A stretch of DNA of 64,000 nucleotides from Mycobacterium saskatchewanense (GTDB taxonomy: Bacteria > Actinomycetota > Actinomycetes > Mycobacteriales > Mycobacteriaceae). The DNA is taken from contig NZ_AP022573.1 of assembly GCF_010729105.1 (NCBI RefSeq), positions 2,914,001-2,978,000 on the forward strand. Reading direction: 5' to 3'. The notes beneath the pieces were generated by a model. That model was given only the letters and a program-made list of their open reading frames with translations. It was not told the origin of the DNA and ran no database searches. Of the stretch, positions 19,224-28,932 are shown one piece after another. Both the position numbers and the translations under genes were made by a program. Positions within the stretch are counted from its first letter, which is position 1. The number at the start of each line of letters is the position of its first letter.

Positions 19224-20135
19224 ATGTCCCGCATGCCCGAGTTGAGCCGACGCGCCGTGCTACGCCTCGGCGTCGGCGCCGCGGCCGGCGCGGCGGGCGT
19301 ATCCGCGCTCGACATGGTGCTACAACCTCGTTCGTCACGCGCCGCGCCCGTCGTTTCGGCCAGCACCCAGATGCCACTGGCGCCCCCGCCCCGGCCGCTC
19401 GAGCCCGCGCCCCCGGCCCAGCCGGCGCCGACCATGGTGACCGGATCCTTCGTGTCGACGGCGCGCGGTGGCATCGACACCAACTGGGCGATCGCGCGCC
19501 CGCCAGGCCAGACCAAGGCGCTGCGACCGGTGATCGCGCTGCACGGCAAAGGCAGCGACGCTTCCACCGTGATGGCTGGCGGTGTGGAGCAGGGCCTGGC
19601 GCAGGCCGTGGACGCGGGGCTGCCGCCGTTCGCGGTGGTGGCCGTCGACGGTGGCGGCAGCTACTGGCACAAGAGGGCGTCCGGCGAGGACAGCGGGGCC
19701 ATGGTGCTGAACGAGCTGATCCCGATGCTGGGCGGGCAAAATCTGGACACTTCGCGAGTGGCGTTCCTGGGCTGGTCGATGGGCGGGTACGGCGCGCTGC
19801 TCCTCGGCGGCCGGCTTGGACCCGCACGCACGGCGGCGATCTGTGCGGTGAGCCCGGCGCTGTGGCTGTCGGCGGGGGCGGCCGCACCCGGCGCCTTCGA
19901 CAACCCCGACGATTTCGCGGCGAACTCCGTGTTCGGCATGCCGGCGCTGGCGTCCATCCCGATTCGGGTGGACTGCGGCGACAGCGACCCGTTCTACGCC
20001 GCGACGAAGCAGTTCGTCGCGCAACTGCCCAACCCACCTGCCGGCGGCTTTTCCCCCGGCGGGCACAACCCGGCGTACTGGAGCGCGCAGTTGCCCGCCG
20101 AACTGACGTGGATCGCGCCGCTGCTCGCGGCGTAG
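19224..20135 (+). CDS. Tat-exported esterase-like alpha/beta hydrolase (Rv0774c)
   Basis: A 303-residue exported hydrolase. The N-terminus has a twin-arginine signal (ELSRRAVLRLGVGAAAG) followed by a Pro/Ala-rich linker. The catalytic domain contains RPVIALHGKGSD, the nucleophile elbow FLGWSMGGYGALLLG, and an acid in IRVDCGDSDPFY; the terminal His is in SPGGHNPAYW. This fits the antigen-85/esterase D-like fold, and Rv0774c has been described as a secreted esterase. ATG codons at 19221, 19224 and 19233 are all usable; 19224 fits the homologue best. Confidence 0.87.
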   Translation: MSRMPELSRRAVLRLGVGAAAGAAGVSALDMVLQPRSSRAAPVVSASTQMPLAPPPRPLEPAPPAQPAPTMVTGSFVSTARGGIDTNWAIARPPGQTKALRPVIALHGKGSDASTVMAGGVEQGLAQAVDAGLPPFAVVAVDGGGSYWHKRASGEDSGAMVLNELIPMLGGQNLDTSRVAFLGWSMGGYGALLLGGRLGPARTAAICAVSPALWLSAGAAAPGAFDNPDDFAANSVFGMPALASIPIRVDCGDSDPFYAATKQFVAQLPNPPAGGFSPGGHNPAYWSAQLPAELTWIAPLLAA

Positions 20136-20165
20136 CGTTTCCAGGCGCGCGTTACCCTCGCGGGC

Positions 20166-21749
20166 GTGACGACACCCTTCGATTGGAACCTCCCCTACGC
20201 CTGGCCGCGCAAGCCGATGCTCGCGGCGAACGCGGTCTGCACCTCGCAGCCGCTCGCCGCCCAGGCGGGGCTTCGGATGCTGGCGGAGGGCGGCAACGCG
20301 GTGGACGCGGCCATCGCCACCGCCATCACGCTGACCATCGTGGAACCGGTATCCAACGGGATCGGCTCGGACGCCTTTGCCATCGTGTGGGATGGCAACC
20401 GATTGCACGGCCTGAACGCCTCGGGCCGCTCACCCGCGGCCTGGACGCCGGAGTACTTCGGCGGCGATGCCGTTCCCATGTTCGGGTGGAATTCGGTGAC
20501 CGTGCCCGGGGCGGTGTCGGCGTGGGCCGAGCTGCACGCCAAGTTTGGCAAGCTGCCGTTCGAGAGGCTCTTCGAGCCGGCGATCTCCTATGGGCGGGAC
20601 GGCTTCCTGGTTTCCCCGACGGTCGCCGGGCAGTGGGCGGCCCAGGTACCGTTGTTCCGCGACCAACCGGGCTTCGCCGAGGCCTTCATGCCCGGCGGTC
20701 GGGCGCCGGAACCCGGTGAGCTGTTCAGGTTTCCGGACCACGCGGCCACCCTGGAGAAGATCGCCGCGTCGGGCGGCGAGGAGTTCTACCGCGGCGAGTT
20801 GGCCGCCCGGCTCGAGGAGCACTCGCTCGCCAACGGCGGGGCCATGCGGGCCGGTGATCTTGCCGCCCATCGGGCCGACTGGGTCGACCCGATCAAGGCC
20901 TCGTATCGCGGTTACACGGTCCACGAGATACCGCCGAACGGCCAGGGGATCGTGGCGCTCATCGCCCTGGGGATCCTGGAGCAGTTCGACCTGGCGTCAC
21001 TGCCGGCCGACTCCGCCGACAGCGTGCACCTGCAGATCGAGGCCGTGAAGCTGGCCTTCGCAGACGCGCAGGCCTATGTCGCCGACATCGACCACATGTC
21101 GTTGCCTCCGGAACGGCTGCTGGACAAGGACTATCTGAAGCTGCGGGCGGCGCTCATCGACCCGAAGCGAGCGAAGCCCGCTTCGGCCGGCTCCCCGGTC
21201 GGCGGAACCGTCTACCTGACGGCGGCGGACGCCGCCGGAATGATGGTGTCGATGATCCAGTCGAACTACATGGGATTCGGCTCCGGCGTGGTGGTGCCGG
21301 GAACCGGGATCTCGCTGCAGAACAGGGGCTCCCATTTCGGCTGCGAGGACGGGCATCCGAACCGCGTCGGCCCGAACAAGCGGCCCTACCACACCATCAT
21401 CCCGGGCTTCGTCACCAAGGACGGCGCCCCGGTGATGAGCTTCGGGGTGATGGGCGGGACCATGCAGCCGCAGGGCCACGTACAGGTGATGGTTCGCATC
21501 GCCGACCACGGGCAGAATCCGCAGGCGGCGTGTGACGGCCCGCGGTTCCGGTGGGTACAGGGCACGCACGTCAGTTGCGAGAGCGGGTTCCCGGCCGCCA
21601 CGCTCGACGAGCTCGCGCGGCGCGGGCACGACCTGGTCACCGTCGACGATTACAACGAGTTCGGCAGCTGCCAAGCGATCTGGCGCCTCGACGGCGGATA
21701 CCTGGCCGTGAGCGACCCGCGCCGGGACGGACAGGCCGCGGGCTTCTAG
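20166..21749 (+). CDS. ggtA: Gamma-glutamyltransferase-family protein GgtA
   Basis: A 527-residue N-terminal nucleophile hydrolase (Rv0773c). Self-cleavage and catalysis are expected at Thr348 in [12 protein letters not shown]. Other family landmarks are [27 protein letters not shown], the NRGSHF segment and [15 protein letters not shown]. It could hydrolyse or transfer gamma-glutamyl groups, or act as a cephalosporin acylase-type enzyme. No signal peptide is visible. It starts with GTG 30 bp after the esterase, in a likely two-gene operon, and ends in a CTAG shared with purD. Confidence 0.88.
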   Translation: MTTPFDWNLPYAWPRKPMLAANAVCTSQPLAAQAGLRMLAEGGNAVDAAIATAITLTIVEPVSNGIGSDAFAIVWDGNRLHGLNASGRSPAAWTPEYFGGDAVPMFGWNSVTVPGAVSAWAELHAKFGKLPFERLFEPAISYGRDGFLVSPTVAGQWAAQVPLFRDQPGFAEAFMPGGRAPEPGELFRFPDHAATLEKIAASGGEEFYRGELAARLEEHSLANGGAMRAGDLAAHRADWVDPIKASYRGYTVHEIPPNGQGIVALIALGILEQFDLASLPADSADSVHLQIEAVKLAFADAQAYVADIDHMSLPPERLLDKDYLKLRAALIDPKRAKPASAGSPVGGTVYLTAADAAGMMVSMIQSNYMGFGSGVVVPGTGISLQNRGSHFGCEDGHPNRVGPNKRPYHTIIPGFVTKDGAPVMSFGVMGGTMQPQGHVQVMVRIADHGQNPQAACDGPRFRWVQGTHVSCESGFPAATLDELARRGHDLVTVDDYNEFGSCQAIWRLDGGYLAVSDPRRDGQAAGF

Positions 21750-23014
21750 ACGCGGATCCTGCCCTCGGCCGCAGCGAGGCCGATGTCGCTCCGAAAGTGG
21801 CTGCCGGGCAAGCGGATCGAATCCAGGATGTGGTATGCCGCGGCCCGCGCGGCGGCCAGGTCGGCACCGGTGCCCACCACCGACAGCACCCGACCACCCG
21901 ACGAGACGATCTCGCCGTCCTGGCGCCGCGCCGTGCCGGCGTGGAGCACGCCCTCGGCTTCCGACCCGACGATGACATCGCCGACCCGCGGGCGCCCCGG
22001 GTAGTTCTCGGCCGCCAGGACCACGGCGACGGCCGCGCCGTCACTCCAGCGCAGCTCGCCGAAGTCCGCCAGCACGCCGGTCGCCGCGGCATGCAGGAGC
22101 TGGCCGAGCGGGGACTCGAGCAGGGCGAGCACGGCCTGCGTCTCGGGATCCCCGAACCGGCAATTGAATTCGACCACGGCGGGCCCCTTGGCGGTGATCG
22201 CGAGCCCGACGTAGAGCAATCCGGAAAACGGGCAGCCGCGCCGAGCCAGCTCGGCGGCAACGGGTTCGACGATGTCGGCAACGATGCTCCGGTGCACGTC
22301 TTCGGGGAGCCACGGCAACGGAGCGTAGGCGCCCATTCCGCCGGTGTTGGGCCCGGTGTCGCCGTCACCGACCCGCTTGAAGTCCTGTGCGGGCAGGAGC
22401 GGCACCACGGTGTGGTCGTCCACAACGCAGAACAGCGACACCTCGGGCCCGTCCAGGTAGGACTCCAACAGCACCGGGTGGCCGGCCTCGAGCAGCCCGG
22501 CGGCGTGGGCGCGCGCGACCTCACGGTCCGGGGTCACCACCACACCCTTGCCGGCGGCCAGGCGGTCGTCCTTGACGACCCACGCGGGGTCACCGTTGGG
22601 AGGACCAAACCTGTCGAGCGCGGCATCGAGAAGTGCCGGGTTGTCGACGATTTCACTGACGGCAGTGCTTACGCCGGCCGCGCTCATGACATCTTTGGCG
22701 AACGCCTTGGAGCCCTCGATGCGGGCCGCGGCCGCGCTCGGCCCGAAGCAGGCGATGCCGGCGGCGCGCACGGCGTCGGCAACGCCGAGCACCAGCGGCA
22801 CCTCGGGTCCGATCACCACCAGGTCGGCACGCACGTCGCGCGCCAGGGCGACCACCTCGTCACCGGAGGCGATGTCGACGTCGCGTTGCTCGGCGACCCT
22901 GGCGGTGCCGGCATTTCCCGGGGCGATCGCCAGGCCCGTGACCTGCGGATCTCTGCGGAGCGCCAGCAGCAGCGCATGTTCACGGGCACCGGAGCCGATC
23001 ACGAGGACTCGCAC
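21746..23014 (-). CDS. purD: Phosphoribosylamine-glycine ligase PurD
   Basis: A 422-residue ATP-grasp enzyme making GAR from phosphoribosylamine, step 2 of IMP synthesis. It opens with [49 protein letters not shown] and [14 protein letters not shown] mark the phosphoribosylamine site, ATP-grasp loop and metal site. The length is normal. Its TAG stop overlaps the convergent ggtA stop through CTAG. Confidence 0.97.
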   Translation of the reverse strand: MRVLVIGSGAREHALLLALRRDPQVTGLAIAPGNAGTARVAEQRDVDIASGDEVVALARDVRADLVVIGPEVPLVLGVADAVRAAGIACFGPSAAAARIEGSKAFAKDVMSAAGVSTAVSEIVDNPALLDAALDRFGPPNGDPAWVVKDDRLAAGKGVVVTPDREVARAHAAGLLEAGHPVLLESYLDGPEVSLFCVVDDHTVVPLLPAQDFKRVGDGDTGPNTGGMGAYAPLPWLPEDVHRSIVADIVEPVAAELARRGCPFSGLLYVGLAITAKGPAVVEFNCRFGDPETQAVLALLESPLGQLLHAAATGVLADFGELRWSDGAAVAVVLAAENYPGRPRVGDVIVGSEAEGVLHAGTARRQDGEIVSSGGRVLSVVGTGADLAAARAAAYHILDSIRLPGSHFRSDIGLAAAEGRIRV

Positions 23015-23063
23015 GACACGTCAGACTAGCCGGGCGAACGCGTCACGCCCACCGGAGTCGCCC

Positions 23064-23468
23064 TCAGACGATCTTCTCGAGCAGGTGGGTGAGTTCCTTT
23101 TGCTGGGCGGCGGTGAGGCGGGCGAGACGCCTGTTGAATTCGTCGGACAGCACGGCGAGACCGTCTTTGGCGGCCCGCCGGCCGGCCGCACTGAGTCGGA
23201 GCCGATGGCGCCGCAGATCGGCGGGGTCGATCTCGCGGCGCACGAATCCCGCCGCCTCAAGCCGTTTCAAGTACGCCGTCACCGTGGGCTTGGGCATGCT
23301 GAGGGTCGCCGCCAGCTCGGCGGGGTAAGGGTGGTCGTCGATCTCGGCGAGCACGAACAGCTCCTTCGACTCGATCCCCAACGCACAGATCCTGGGCTCC
23401 GCGCAGGCGATGACGGACAACAGCACCCGGTAGTTCAGGGACCAGATCCTGGCCGCGTCAGACGTCAC
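23064..23468 (-). CDS. MarR-family transcriptional regulator
   Basis: A 134-residue winged-helix regulator: helices around LGIESKELFVLAEIDDH, the recognition helix in MPKPTVTAYLKRLEAAGFV, and the wing with RHRLRLSAAGRRA. The GTG start at 23468 lies directly beside two candidate operators. It diverges from the aldo-keto reductase gene with only 81 bp between the starts, so it probably represses that gene and itself. The pair is absent at this place in H37Rv as I remember it. Confidence 0.87.
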   Translation of the reverse strand: MTSDAARIWSLNYRVLLSVIACAEPRICALGIESKELFVLAEIDDHPYPAELAATLSMPKPTVTAYLKRLEAAGFVRREIDPADLRRHRLRLSAAGRRAAKDGLAVLSDEFNRRLARLTAAQQKELTHLLEKIV

Positions 23469-23481
23469 GAGTTGCCAATTC

Positions 23482-23511
23482 GTTCAGAGTCGAACTAGTT
23501 TAGATCCGAAC
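23482..23511. promoter_or_regulatory. Twin MarR-type operator between marR and the aldo-keto reductase
   Basis: Two related 14-bp imperfect palindromes, GTTCAGAGTCGAAC (23482-23495) and GTTTAGATCCGAAC (23498-23511), start 16 bp apart and share GTTYAGAKYCGAAC. They occupy the centre of the 81-bp divergent region, where MarR dimers usually bind. Confidence 0.6.
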
Positions 23512-23549
23512 AAGAACATAGCCGAACATCGTAGCAGGAAGCGGCCATC

Positions 23550-24635
23550 ATGCCCCTTGATCAATACGTCACGCTCGGACGCTCCGGCCTTCGCGTCAGC
23601 CCCCTGTGCCTGGGGGCCATGACATTCGGGGAGGACCTCGGGTGGGGAACCAGCGTCGAGGAATCACAACAGATCATCGACCGGTACATCGCCCTCGGCG
23701 GCAATTTCATCGACACCGCCAACTTCTACACCCGAAGCCATTCCGAGAAGATCATCGGCGACCACATCGGTCGCCACCCCGCCCGGCGGGATCGCCTGGT
23801 CATCGCGACCAAGTTCAGCGGCAACCTCTATCCGGGGGATCCCAACGGGGGCGGGTCGGGACGCAAGTCGGTGATCAAGGCGTGCGAGAACTCACTGCGG
23901 CGGCTGCAGACGGACTACATCGACTTGTACTGGCTGCACATGTGGGACCCGAACACGCCCATCGACGAGACCATGGCCGCCCTCGACGACCTGGTTCGGG
24001 CGGGCAAGGTGCGTTACCTCGGCGTCTCGGACACGCCGGCGTGGAAGATCGTCGAAGCGAACCTGATCGCGCGGTTCCGCGGCTGGTCGTCATTCGTCGG
24101 GCTGCAGATCGAGTATTCGCTACTCGAGCGGACGGTCGAACAGGATCTCGTTCCCATGGCGTTGGAGTTCGGTCTGGGCATCACGCCCTGGTCTCCGCTG
24201 AAGAGCGGCGTGCTCAGCGGCAAGTACACCCGCGGCAACCACGGCGAGCACAGCGCCGACCGCGGCGCGCTCGTCGAAAGCTTCCTCAACGAGGGGACGT
24301 ACGCGGTCATCGATGAGCTGGAGGTCATCGCGAAGGCGCACGAGACCAACGTCGCCGCCGTGGCGCTGGCGTGGGTTCACGCGCAGCGCGCCGTCTCGTC
24401 GATCATCATTGGGGCACGACGGCTCTCGCAGCTCGACGACAACGTCCGCGCCGTCGACGTGACCCTCAGTGCCGACGAGCTCGGCCGCCTCGACGCGCTG
24501 ACCACGCCGACGTTCGGGTTCCCCAGCAACATGCTGGAGATGGCCACCGGCATGATCAACGGCGGAACGACGGTGAACGGCGTCTTTGCGCCGACGTCGG
24601 AATACGTGATGCCCGAAGGGGGTCAGCCGTACTGA
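23550..24635 (+). CDS. Aldo/keto reductase
   Basis: A 361-residue NADPH-dependent (alpha/beta)8-barrel oxidoreductase. The catalytic tetrad is Asp55 and Tyr60 in NFIDTANFY, Lys88 in IATKF and His130 in YWLHMWD. The coenzyme-binding C-terminus carries SSIIIGARRLSQLDDN. It most resembles the YajO/AKR11-13 group acting on aldehydes or ketones. Divergent from the MarR gene, which likely senses an electrophile or the substrate. Confidence 0.9.
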   Translation: MPLDQYVTLGRSGLRVSPLCLGAMTFGEDLGWGTSVEESQQIIDRYIALGGNFIDTANFYTRSHSEKIIGDHIGRHPARRDRLVIATKFSGNLYPGDPNGGGSGRKSVIKACENSLRRLQTDYIDLYWLHMWDPNTPIDETMAALDDLVRAGKVRYLGVSDTPAWKIVEANLIARFRGWSSFVGLQIEYSLLERTVEQDLVPMALEFGLGITPWSPLKSGVLSGKYTRGNHGEHSADRGALVESFLNEGTYAVIDELEVIAKAHETNVAAVALAWVHAQRAVSSIIIGARRLSQLDDNVRAVDVTLSADELGRLDALTTPTFGFPSNMLEMATGMINGGTTVNGVFAPTSEYVMPEGGQPY

Positions 24636-24706
24636 GCCGCGTCTACTCGAAGCTCCGGCTGAGCTCGAGTGCAACTGGCGCAGGAAGCCTCGCGGCACGG
24701 CTAACG

Positions 24707-25058
24707 TCAATCAGGGTCCTCGTCGTCGGCGTCGTCGTGCAGGAATCGTTCGGGGTGGTGGAACGTATTGGTTCTGGGTCGTCCGTGGTCCAGGTGTGGT
24801 GGCGCGAGCCATTCGGTTTGGCCGCGGGTGTTGGTGCGGGTGGTCCAGCCTTGTTCGGCGAGGCGGTTGTCGGGGCCGCAGGCCAGGGTGAGGTCGTCGA
24901 TGTCGGTGCGGCCGGTGGTGGTCCAGCCGCGGACGTGGTGGACTTGGCTGTGGTAGGCCGGGGCGTCGCGGCCCGGCTGACAACCCGCACAGGCGGTCTA
25001 CGTCGCCATCGAACGCGTCGAAAACCTCGACGATCTCCTCGCGACTACTCGCACCCAT
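24707..25058 (-). pseudogene. 13E12-type DUF222/HNH endonuclease remnant
   Basis: The first 25 codons (MGASSREEIVEVFDAFDGD) are the start of a DUF222 protein; then the frame shifts and the sequence jumps straight to the HNH end: VHHVRGWTTTGRTDIDDLTL, CGPDNRLAEQGW, and a tail reading TFHHPERFLHDDADDED. The full family has about 400-500 residues, so roughly three-quarters is missing. These REP13E12-like genes are repeated in mycobacterial genomes; the copy here is dead. Confidence 0.75.
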
Positions 25059-25193
25059 GTCCCACACCCTAGGCACGGCCACCGACAAAACCGCCCGAGC
25101 TGTGACCACAGAAACAGCTGTGGCACAAGGGATTAGCCGAGGTATCAAGACGGGCCAGCCGGGCCGGGGCCAGCCGGGCCGGGGATAGCCGCC

Positions 25194-25622
25194 CTAGTCG
25201 CCCGAGTGCATCTTCAATGCGGCATCCACGTTGGCCTTCTTGTCCTCGCCGGCGCCCTTCGCCGCGGCCTTTTTGCGCTTGGCGACCACGGCGCTGACCG
25301 CACCGTTGAGGGTCGAGCCCAGCGGGAATCCGAGGTAGTGGGTGAGGAAGACGGCCATCTCCTTGAGCTCGTCCTCGGTGAGTTCGCCGTTGAGTAAGGC
25401 GGCGTTGATCTGGATCTCGGCCAGGTCGCGGTTCCCGACGGCGGTCACGGCCGTCAGCGTCATGATGCGCTTGTCGCGCATCGACAATCCCGGCCGGGTC
25501 CAGATCGAGCCGAACAGGTGGTCCACGGTCAGGTCGAAGTAGGCGTCGCCCTCGACGTTGGGCATCTCCCAGCCGTAGACCTCGTTCATCTTCTCGAGGC
25601 CCTTGCGGCGCAATTCGTCCAT
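25194..25622 (-). CDS. Carboxymuconolactone decarboxylase-family protein (Rv0771)
   Basis: A 142-residue all-helical CMD/AhpD-like protein: LTVDHLFGSIWTRPGLSMRD, TLTAVTAVGNRDLAEIQINA and ELKEMAVFLTHYLGFPLGS. The AhpD-type CxxC pair is absent, so a peroxidase role is unlikely and a decarboxylase/isomerase-like role is more probable. The C-terminal 25 residues are Lys/Ala-rich. The ATG at 25622 overlaps the stop of the upstream dehydrogenase by one base (TAATG). It is the last gene of the aldA-SDR-dehydrogenase-CMD operon. Confidence 0.85.
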   Translation of the reverse strand: MDELRRKGLEKMNEVYGWEMPNVEGDAYFDLTVDHLFGSIWTRPGLSMRDKRIMTLTAVTAVGNRDLAEIQINAALLNGELTEDELKEMAVFLTHYLGFPLGSTLNGAVSAVVAKRKKAAAKGAGEDKKANVDAALKMHSGD

Positions 25623-26476
25623 TACCACCCTCCCTGTGTGTGCGGTATGCCCAGCCCGGCAGCCAGTCGCTCAAAGGCCAACTGCGCGAGCGGCAAATCA
25701 ACCGACAACCCCTCACCCAGGGCCAACGCCAGGCTCAGGTCCTTCTCGCCAAGGCCACGCGTGTGCAGGAACGGCTGATACAGGAAGTTGTCCGGGGCAA
25801 GCGGTTTCATGTCATCGCGGACCATGATCGCGCCCGGCCCGCCGGTGAGTGCATCGGTGTGCCGCACCACTCGTCCCAGCGCCTGCAGGTCCAGGCCGGC
25901 GGCCTCCGCCAGCCTCATCGCCTCGCACGCCGCGGCGTATGAGGTGAAGGTCAACATGTTGCGCGCCAGCTTCATTCGCGTGCCCGCACCCGGGCCGCCG
26001 GCGTGGATGACAAGCGACGCCCACTGCTTGAAAGCCGGCTTGATCCGCTCGTAGACCTCGCGCTCGGCGCCCACCATGGTGGCGAGCTCGCCCTTCTCGG
26101 CAGCGCCGCCGCCGCCGCTGACCGGCGCGTCGACGACGTGGATGCCTCGCGGTCTGAGCGCGTCGGCCAGTTCGACGGCGGTGGTGTCGCTGATCGTCGA
26201 ATGGATCGCGATGATCGTCCCGGGCTTCGCATTATCCGCCAGGTCGCCGACGACCTCGCGTACCTGCGCGTCGTCCAGGACGGTCACGCTGATGATGTCC
26301 GCGGCGGCGACGGCGGTCACGCTGTCGGCTACGGTCGCCCCCGCCTCGGCGAACGGCGTCATCGCTTCGGCCCGCACGTCGAAGACCGTCAGTCCGCCGG
26401 GCCAGCCGACCAGCCGCTTGGCCATCGGCGCGCCCATGTTGCCCAGCCCGATGTAGCCCAGGTGCACCTCAGTCAT
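25622..26476 (-). CDS. 3-Hydroxyisobutyrate dehydrogenase-family NAD(P)-dependent oxidoreductase (Rv0770)
   Basis: A 284-residue beta-hydroxyacid dehydrogenase: Rossmann motif LGYIGLGNMGAPMAKRL, substrate loop DAPVSGGGGAAEKGEL, and catalytic Lys region GTRMKLARNMLTFTSYAA. Such enzymes oxidise 3-hydroxyacids to semialdehydes. The ATG overlaps the stop of the SDR upstream (ATGA). The context (aldehyde dehydrogenase, SDR, CMD protein) suggests a short chain of successive oxidations of an alcohol/hydroxyacid. Confidence 0.88.
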   Translation of the reverse strand: MTEVHLGYIGLGNMGAPMAKRLVGWPGGLTVFDVRAEAMTPFAEAGATVADSVTAVAAADIISVTVLDDAQVREVVGDLADNAKPGTIIAIHSTISDTTAVELADALRPRGIHVVDAPVSGGGGAAEKGELATMVGAEREVYERIKPAFKQWASLVIHAGGPGAGTRMKLARNMLTFTSYAAACEAMRLAEAAGLDLQALGRVVRHTDALTGGPGAIMVRDDMKPLAPDNFLYQPFLHTRGLGEKDLSLALALGEGLSVDLPLAQLAFERLAAGLGIPHTQGGW

Positions 26477-27222
26477 GACCGGATGATCTGTCCGCCGTCG
26501 ACGTTGAAGATCTGACCGGTGATCCACGACGCCTCGTCGGACAGCAGAAACAGGCACATACCCACGAGATCGCCGGGTGTGCCCATGCGCGACAACGGAA
26601 GTCCCTTGACGATGTCCTGAACGATTTCTTGCGGCGTGGTGGTCCGGTTGGCCTCGGTGTCGATGGGTCCGGGCGCAATGGCGTTGATACGGATGTTCTG
26701 CCCGCCGAGCTCGCGCGAGAGCTGCTGGGTCAGGCCGTTGACGCCCACCTTGGCCAGCCCGTAGAAATTCGAGTAAAGCCAAGCGGCAGTCGACGACTGG
26801 TTGACGATCGCACCACCGCCGCGCTTGGCCATCTTCTTGTACACCGCGCGGGTGCACCACAGCGACCCGTCAAGGTTCACGCTCATGAACTTCTTGTAGT
26901 ACTCGGGGTCGACCGTGAGCAGGAAATCCAGTTTCATGCCCCCGAAGATGGCGGCGTTGTTCACCAGGTAGTCGATGCCGCCGAACTCGGCCAGCGTGCG
27001 GTCGGCCATCGCCTTGGCCGACGCCGGGTCGGAGACATCGACCGGAACGCCGAGGGCCGTGCCGCCGTCCGCGACGATCTGCTTGGCGACCCCCTCGGCC
27101 GCCTCGGCCTTGATGTCGGCGACGACGACGGCCGCGCCCTCGCGCGCCAGCGCCTCGGCATAGGCCTGTCCGATGCCGCCGCCCGATCCGGTGACGATCG
27201 CGACTTTGTTCTCGAATCGCAT
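26473..27222 (-). CDS. Short-chain dehydrogenase/reductase (Rv0769)
   Basis: A 249-residue classical SDR: TGSGGGIGQAYAEAL for coenzyme binding, YLVNNAA, the catalytic Ser near 143 and Tyr154-x3-Lys158 in FYGLAKVGV, then IAPGPIDTE. The C-terminus ends with WITGQIFNVDGG as usual. It lies 14 bp after aldA and overlaps the next gene by four bases, so it is in the middle of a four-gene operon. Confidence 0.92.
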   Translation of the reverse strand: MRFENKVAIVTGSGGGIGQAYAEALAREGAAVVVADIKAEAAEGVAKQIVADGGTALGVPVDVSDPASAKAMADRTLAEFGGIDYLVNNAAIFGGMKLDFLLTVDPEYYKKFMSVNLDGSLWCTRAVYKKMAKRGGGAIVNQSSTAAWLYSNFYGLAKVGVNGLTQQLSRELGGQNIRINAIAPGPIDTEANRTTTPQEIVQDIVKGLPLSRMGTPGDLVGMCLFLLSDEASWITGQIFNVDGGQIIRS

Positions 27223-27236
27223 GCTCTCAAGCTCCT

Positions 27237-28715
27237 CTAGTTCACCGCTGTAGCAATGGTCTTGGTCTCCAGGTACTCCTCGAAACCGGCCAGGCCCATC
27301 TCCCGGCCGTTCCCGGACTGCTTGTAGCCGCCGAAGGGTGCGTCGGCCGAATACCAGACGCCGCCGTTGACGTTGATCGTTCCCGCGCGGACCCGCGCCG
27401 CGACCCGCGCGGCCCTGTCTGGGTCGGCCCCGAATACAGTGCCCGACAACCCATATGGCGAGTCGTTGGCGATGCGGACGGCGTCGCCGTCGCCGTCGTG
27501 CGGAATCACCGTCAGCACCGGGCCGAAGATCTCCTCACGCGCGCAGCGGGCGTCGTTACCCAGGCCCGCAATCACGGTGGGCTCGACGAAGAAGCCGACG
27601 TCACGGTCGGCCGGCCGGCCGCCCCCGCATGCGAACGTCCCGCCCTCGGCGATCGCCGAGTCGAGATAGCCCTGGATCCGGTCGCGCTGGCGCGCGGAAA
27701 TCACCGGCCCGCAAATGGTTCCGGGGTCGGTGGGGTCGCCGGCCTTGATGCCGCCCACCGTCGCGGCCGCGATGGCGACGGCTTCGTCGTACTTCGCGCG
27801 CGGCACCACCAGCCGGGTGGTGATCGCGCAGCCCTGCCCGGCATGCATGCAGACCGAGAACCCGGCCACGCCCACCGCACCACCCAAGTCCGCGTCGTCC
27901 AGAACGATGAACGCCGACTTGCCACCCAGCTCGAGAAAGACCCTCTTAATGGTGGCGGCGCCGTCGGCCATCACGCTGCGACCGGTCGCTGTCGAACCCG
28001 TGAACGAAATCATGTCCACGCGGGGATCTTTGGCCAGCAGCGCGCCCACGCCGTGGTCGCTGGACGTGACGATGTTGACCACACCGGCCGGGAATTCGGT
28101 GTGATCGGCGATGAGTTCGCCGAGTACCGCGGCGCACCAAGGCGTGTCAGGCGCCGGCTTGAGGACGACCGTGTTCCCGGCGGCCAACGCGGGCCCGATC
28201 TTGGCAAGATTGATCTGATGGGGGAAGTTCCACGGCGTGATGGCGCCGACGACGCCGACGGCCTCGCGGGCGATGGTGCGCCGGGTGCGGATACCCATCG
28301 GGGATGCCTCGCCGAGGTCTTGGTTGTATTCGTATGATTCGGCGGTCTTTGCGGCGAACTCCAGGTCGTTGACCGGGATTTCAAGCTGGGCGATGCTGGT
28401 GAGCATCCTCGGCGCGCCGACCTCGGCGATGGTCAGGTCGCGCAGCTCTTCGAGGTGCTGCTGCATCGCCTCGCGCAGCTGCCGCACGCACCGCACCCGC
28501 AGCTCGGTGTTGCGCGACCAGTCGGTCTCGTCGAAGGCGCGCCGCGCCGCGTCGATGGCGCGGTCCATGTCGTCGGCGCCGGCGTCGGCGGCCACGCCGA
28601 GCACTTCCTCGGTTGCCGGATTGATCGTCTGGAACGTCCCCGCACTGCCGGGCGACAACTTGCCGTCGATGAACAATTCGCTTACGCCGTCGGCCAACAG
28701 GGCCTTCTGGGCCAT
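27237..28715 (-). CDS. aldA: NAD-dependent aldehyde dehydrogenase AldA
   Basis: A 492-residue ALDH (Rv0768). Catalytic Cys296 in HAGQGCAITTR, general base Glu262 in FLELGGKSAF and Asn163 in TPWNFPHQ are all present; FTGSTATGR is the coenzyme loop. It oxidises an aldehyde to an acid. It is the first gene of the aldA-SDR-dehydrogenase-CMD operon and diverges from a TetR gene across 223 bp carrying two matching palindromes. Confidence 0.94.
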   Translation of the reverse strand: MAQKALLADGVSELFIDGKLSPGSAGTFQTINPATEEVLGVAADAGADDMDRAIDAARRAFDETDWSRNTELRVRCVRQLREAMQQHLEELRDLTIAEVGAPRMLTSIAQLEIPVNDLEFAAKTAESYEYNQDLGEASPMGIRTRRTIAREAVGVVGAITPWNFPHQINLAKIGPALAAGNTVVLKPAPDTPWCAAVLGELIADHTEFPAGVVNIVTSSDHGVGALLAKDPRVDMISFTGSTATGRSVMADGAATIKRVFLELGGKSAFIVLDDADLGGAVGVAGFSVCMHAGQGCAITTRLVVPRAKYDEAVAIAAATVGGIKAGDPTDPGTICGPVISARQRDRIQGYLDSAIAEGGTFACGGGRPADRDVGFFVEPTVIAGLGNDARCAREEIFGPVLTVIPHDGDGDAVRIANDSPYGLSGTVFGADPDRAARVAARVRAGTINVNGGVWYSADAPFGGYKQSGNGREMGLAGFEEYLETKTIATAVN

Positions 28716-28774
28716 TTCCGCTCCCGCCTATGGACTCGCAGGTTGGGCACGCTTGAAGTGGACACGCCTGGAAT

Positions 28775-28786
28775 AGACAACTGTCC
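28775..28786. promoter_or_regulatory. Candidate TetR operator, site 1 (aldA side)
   Basis: AGACAACTGTCC contains the inverted repeat GACA-AC-TGTC, 60 bp upstream of the aldA start. It matches the second site at 28933 in the pattern RGACANNTGTCC. Confidence 0.5.
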
Positions 28787-28932
28787 GATATCACCCCCTG
28801 GCACCATAGCCTTCGGCGCGTCCCGGGTGCAAGGGTCCATCCAGCAGCGCCGGATGATCCGCGCCAAATTGCCTTTTATTGGGCCTCTTTACCACTCGAG
28901 CTTGCCCCGCACCGAGGCCGTCGGATAGCTTT

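Noticed and set aside
21551..23029. Plus-strand frame of 492 codons opposite purD
   Set aside because: Shadow frame running through the ggtA end and purD; no start context and no family features.
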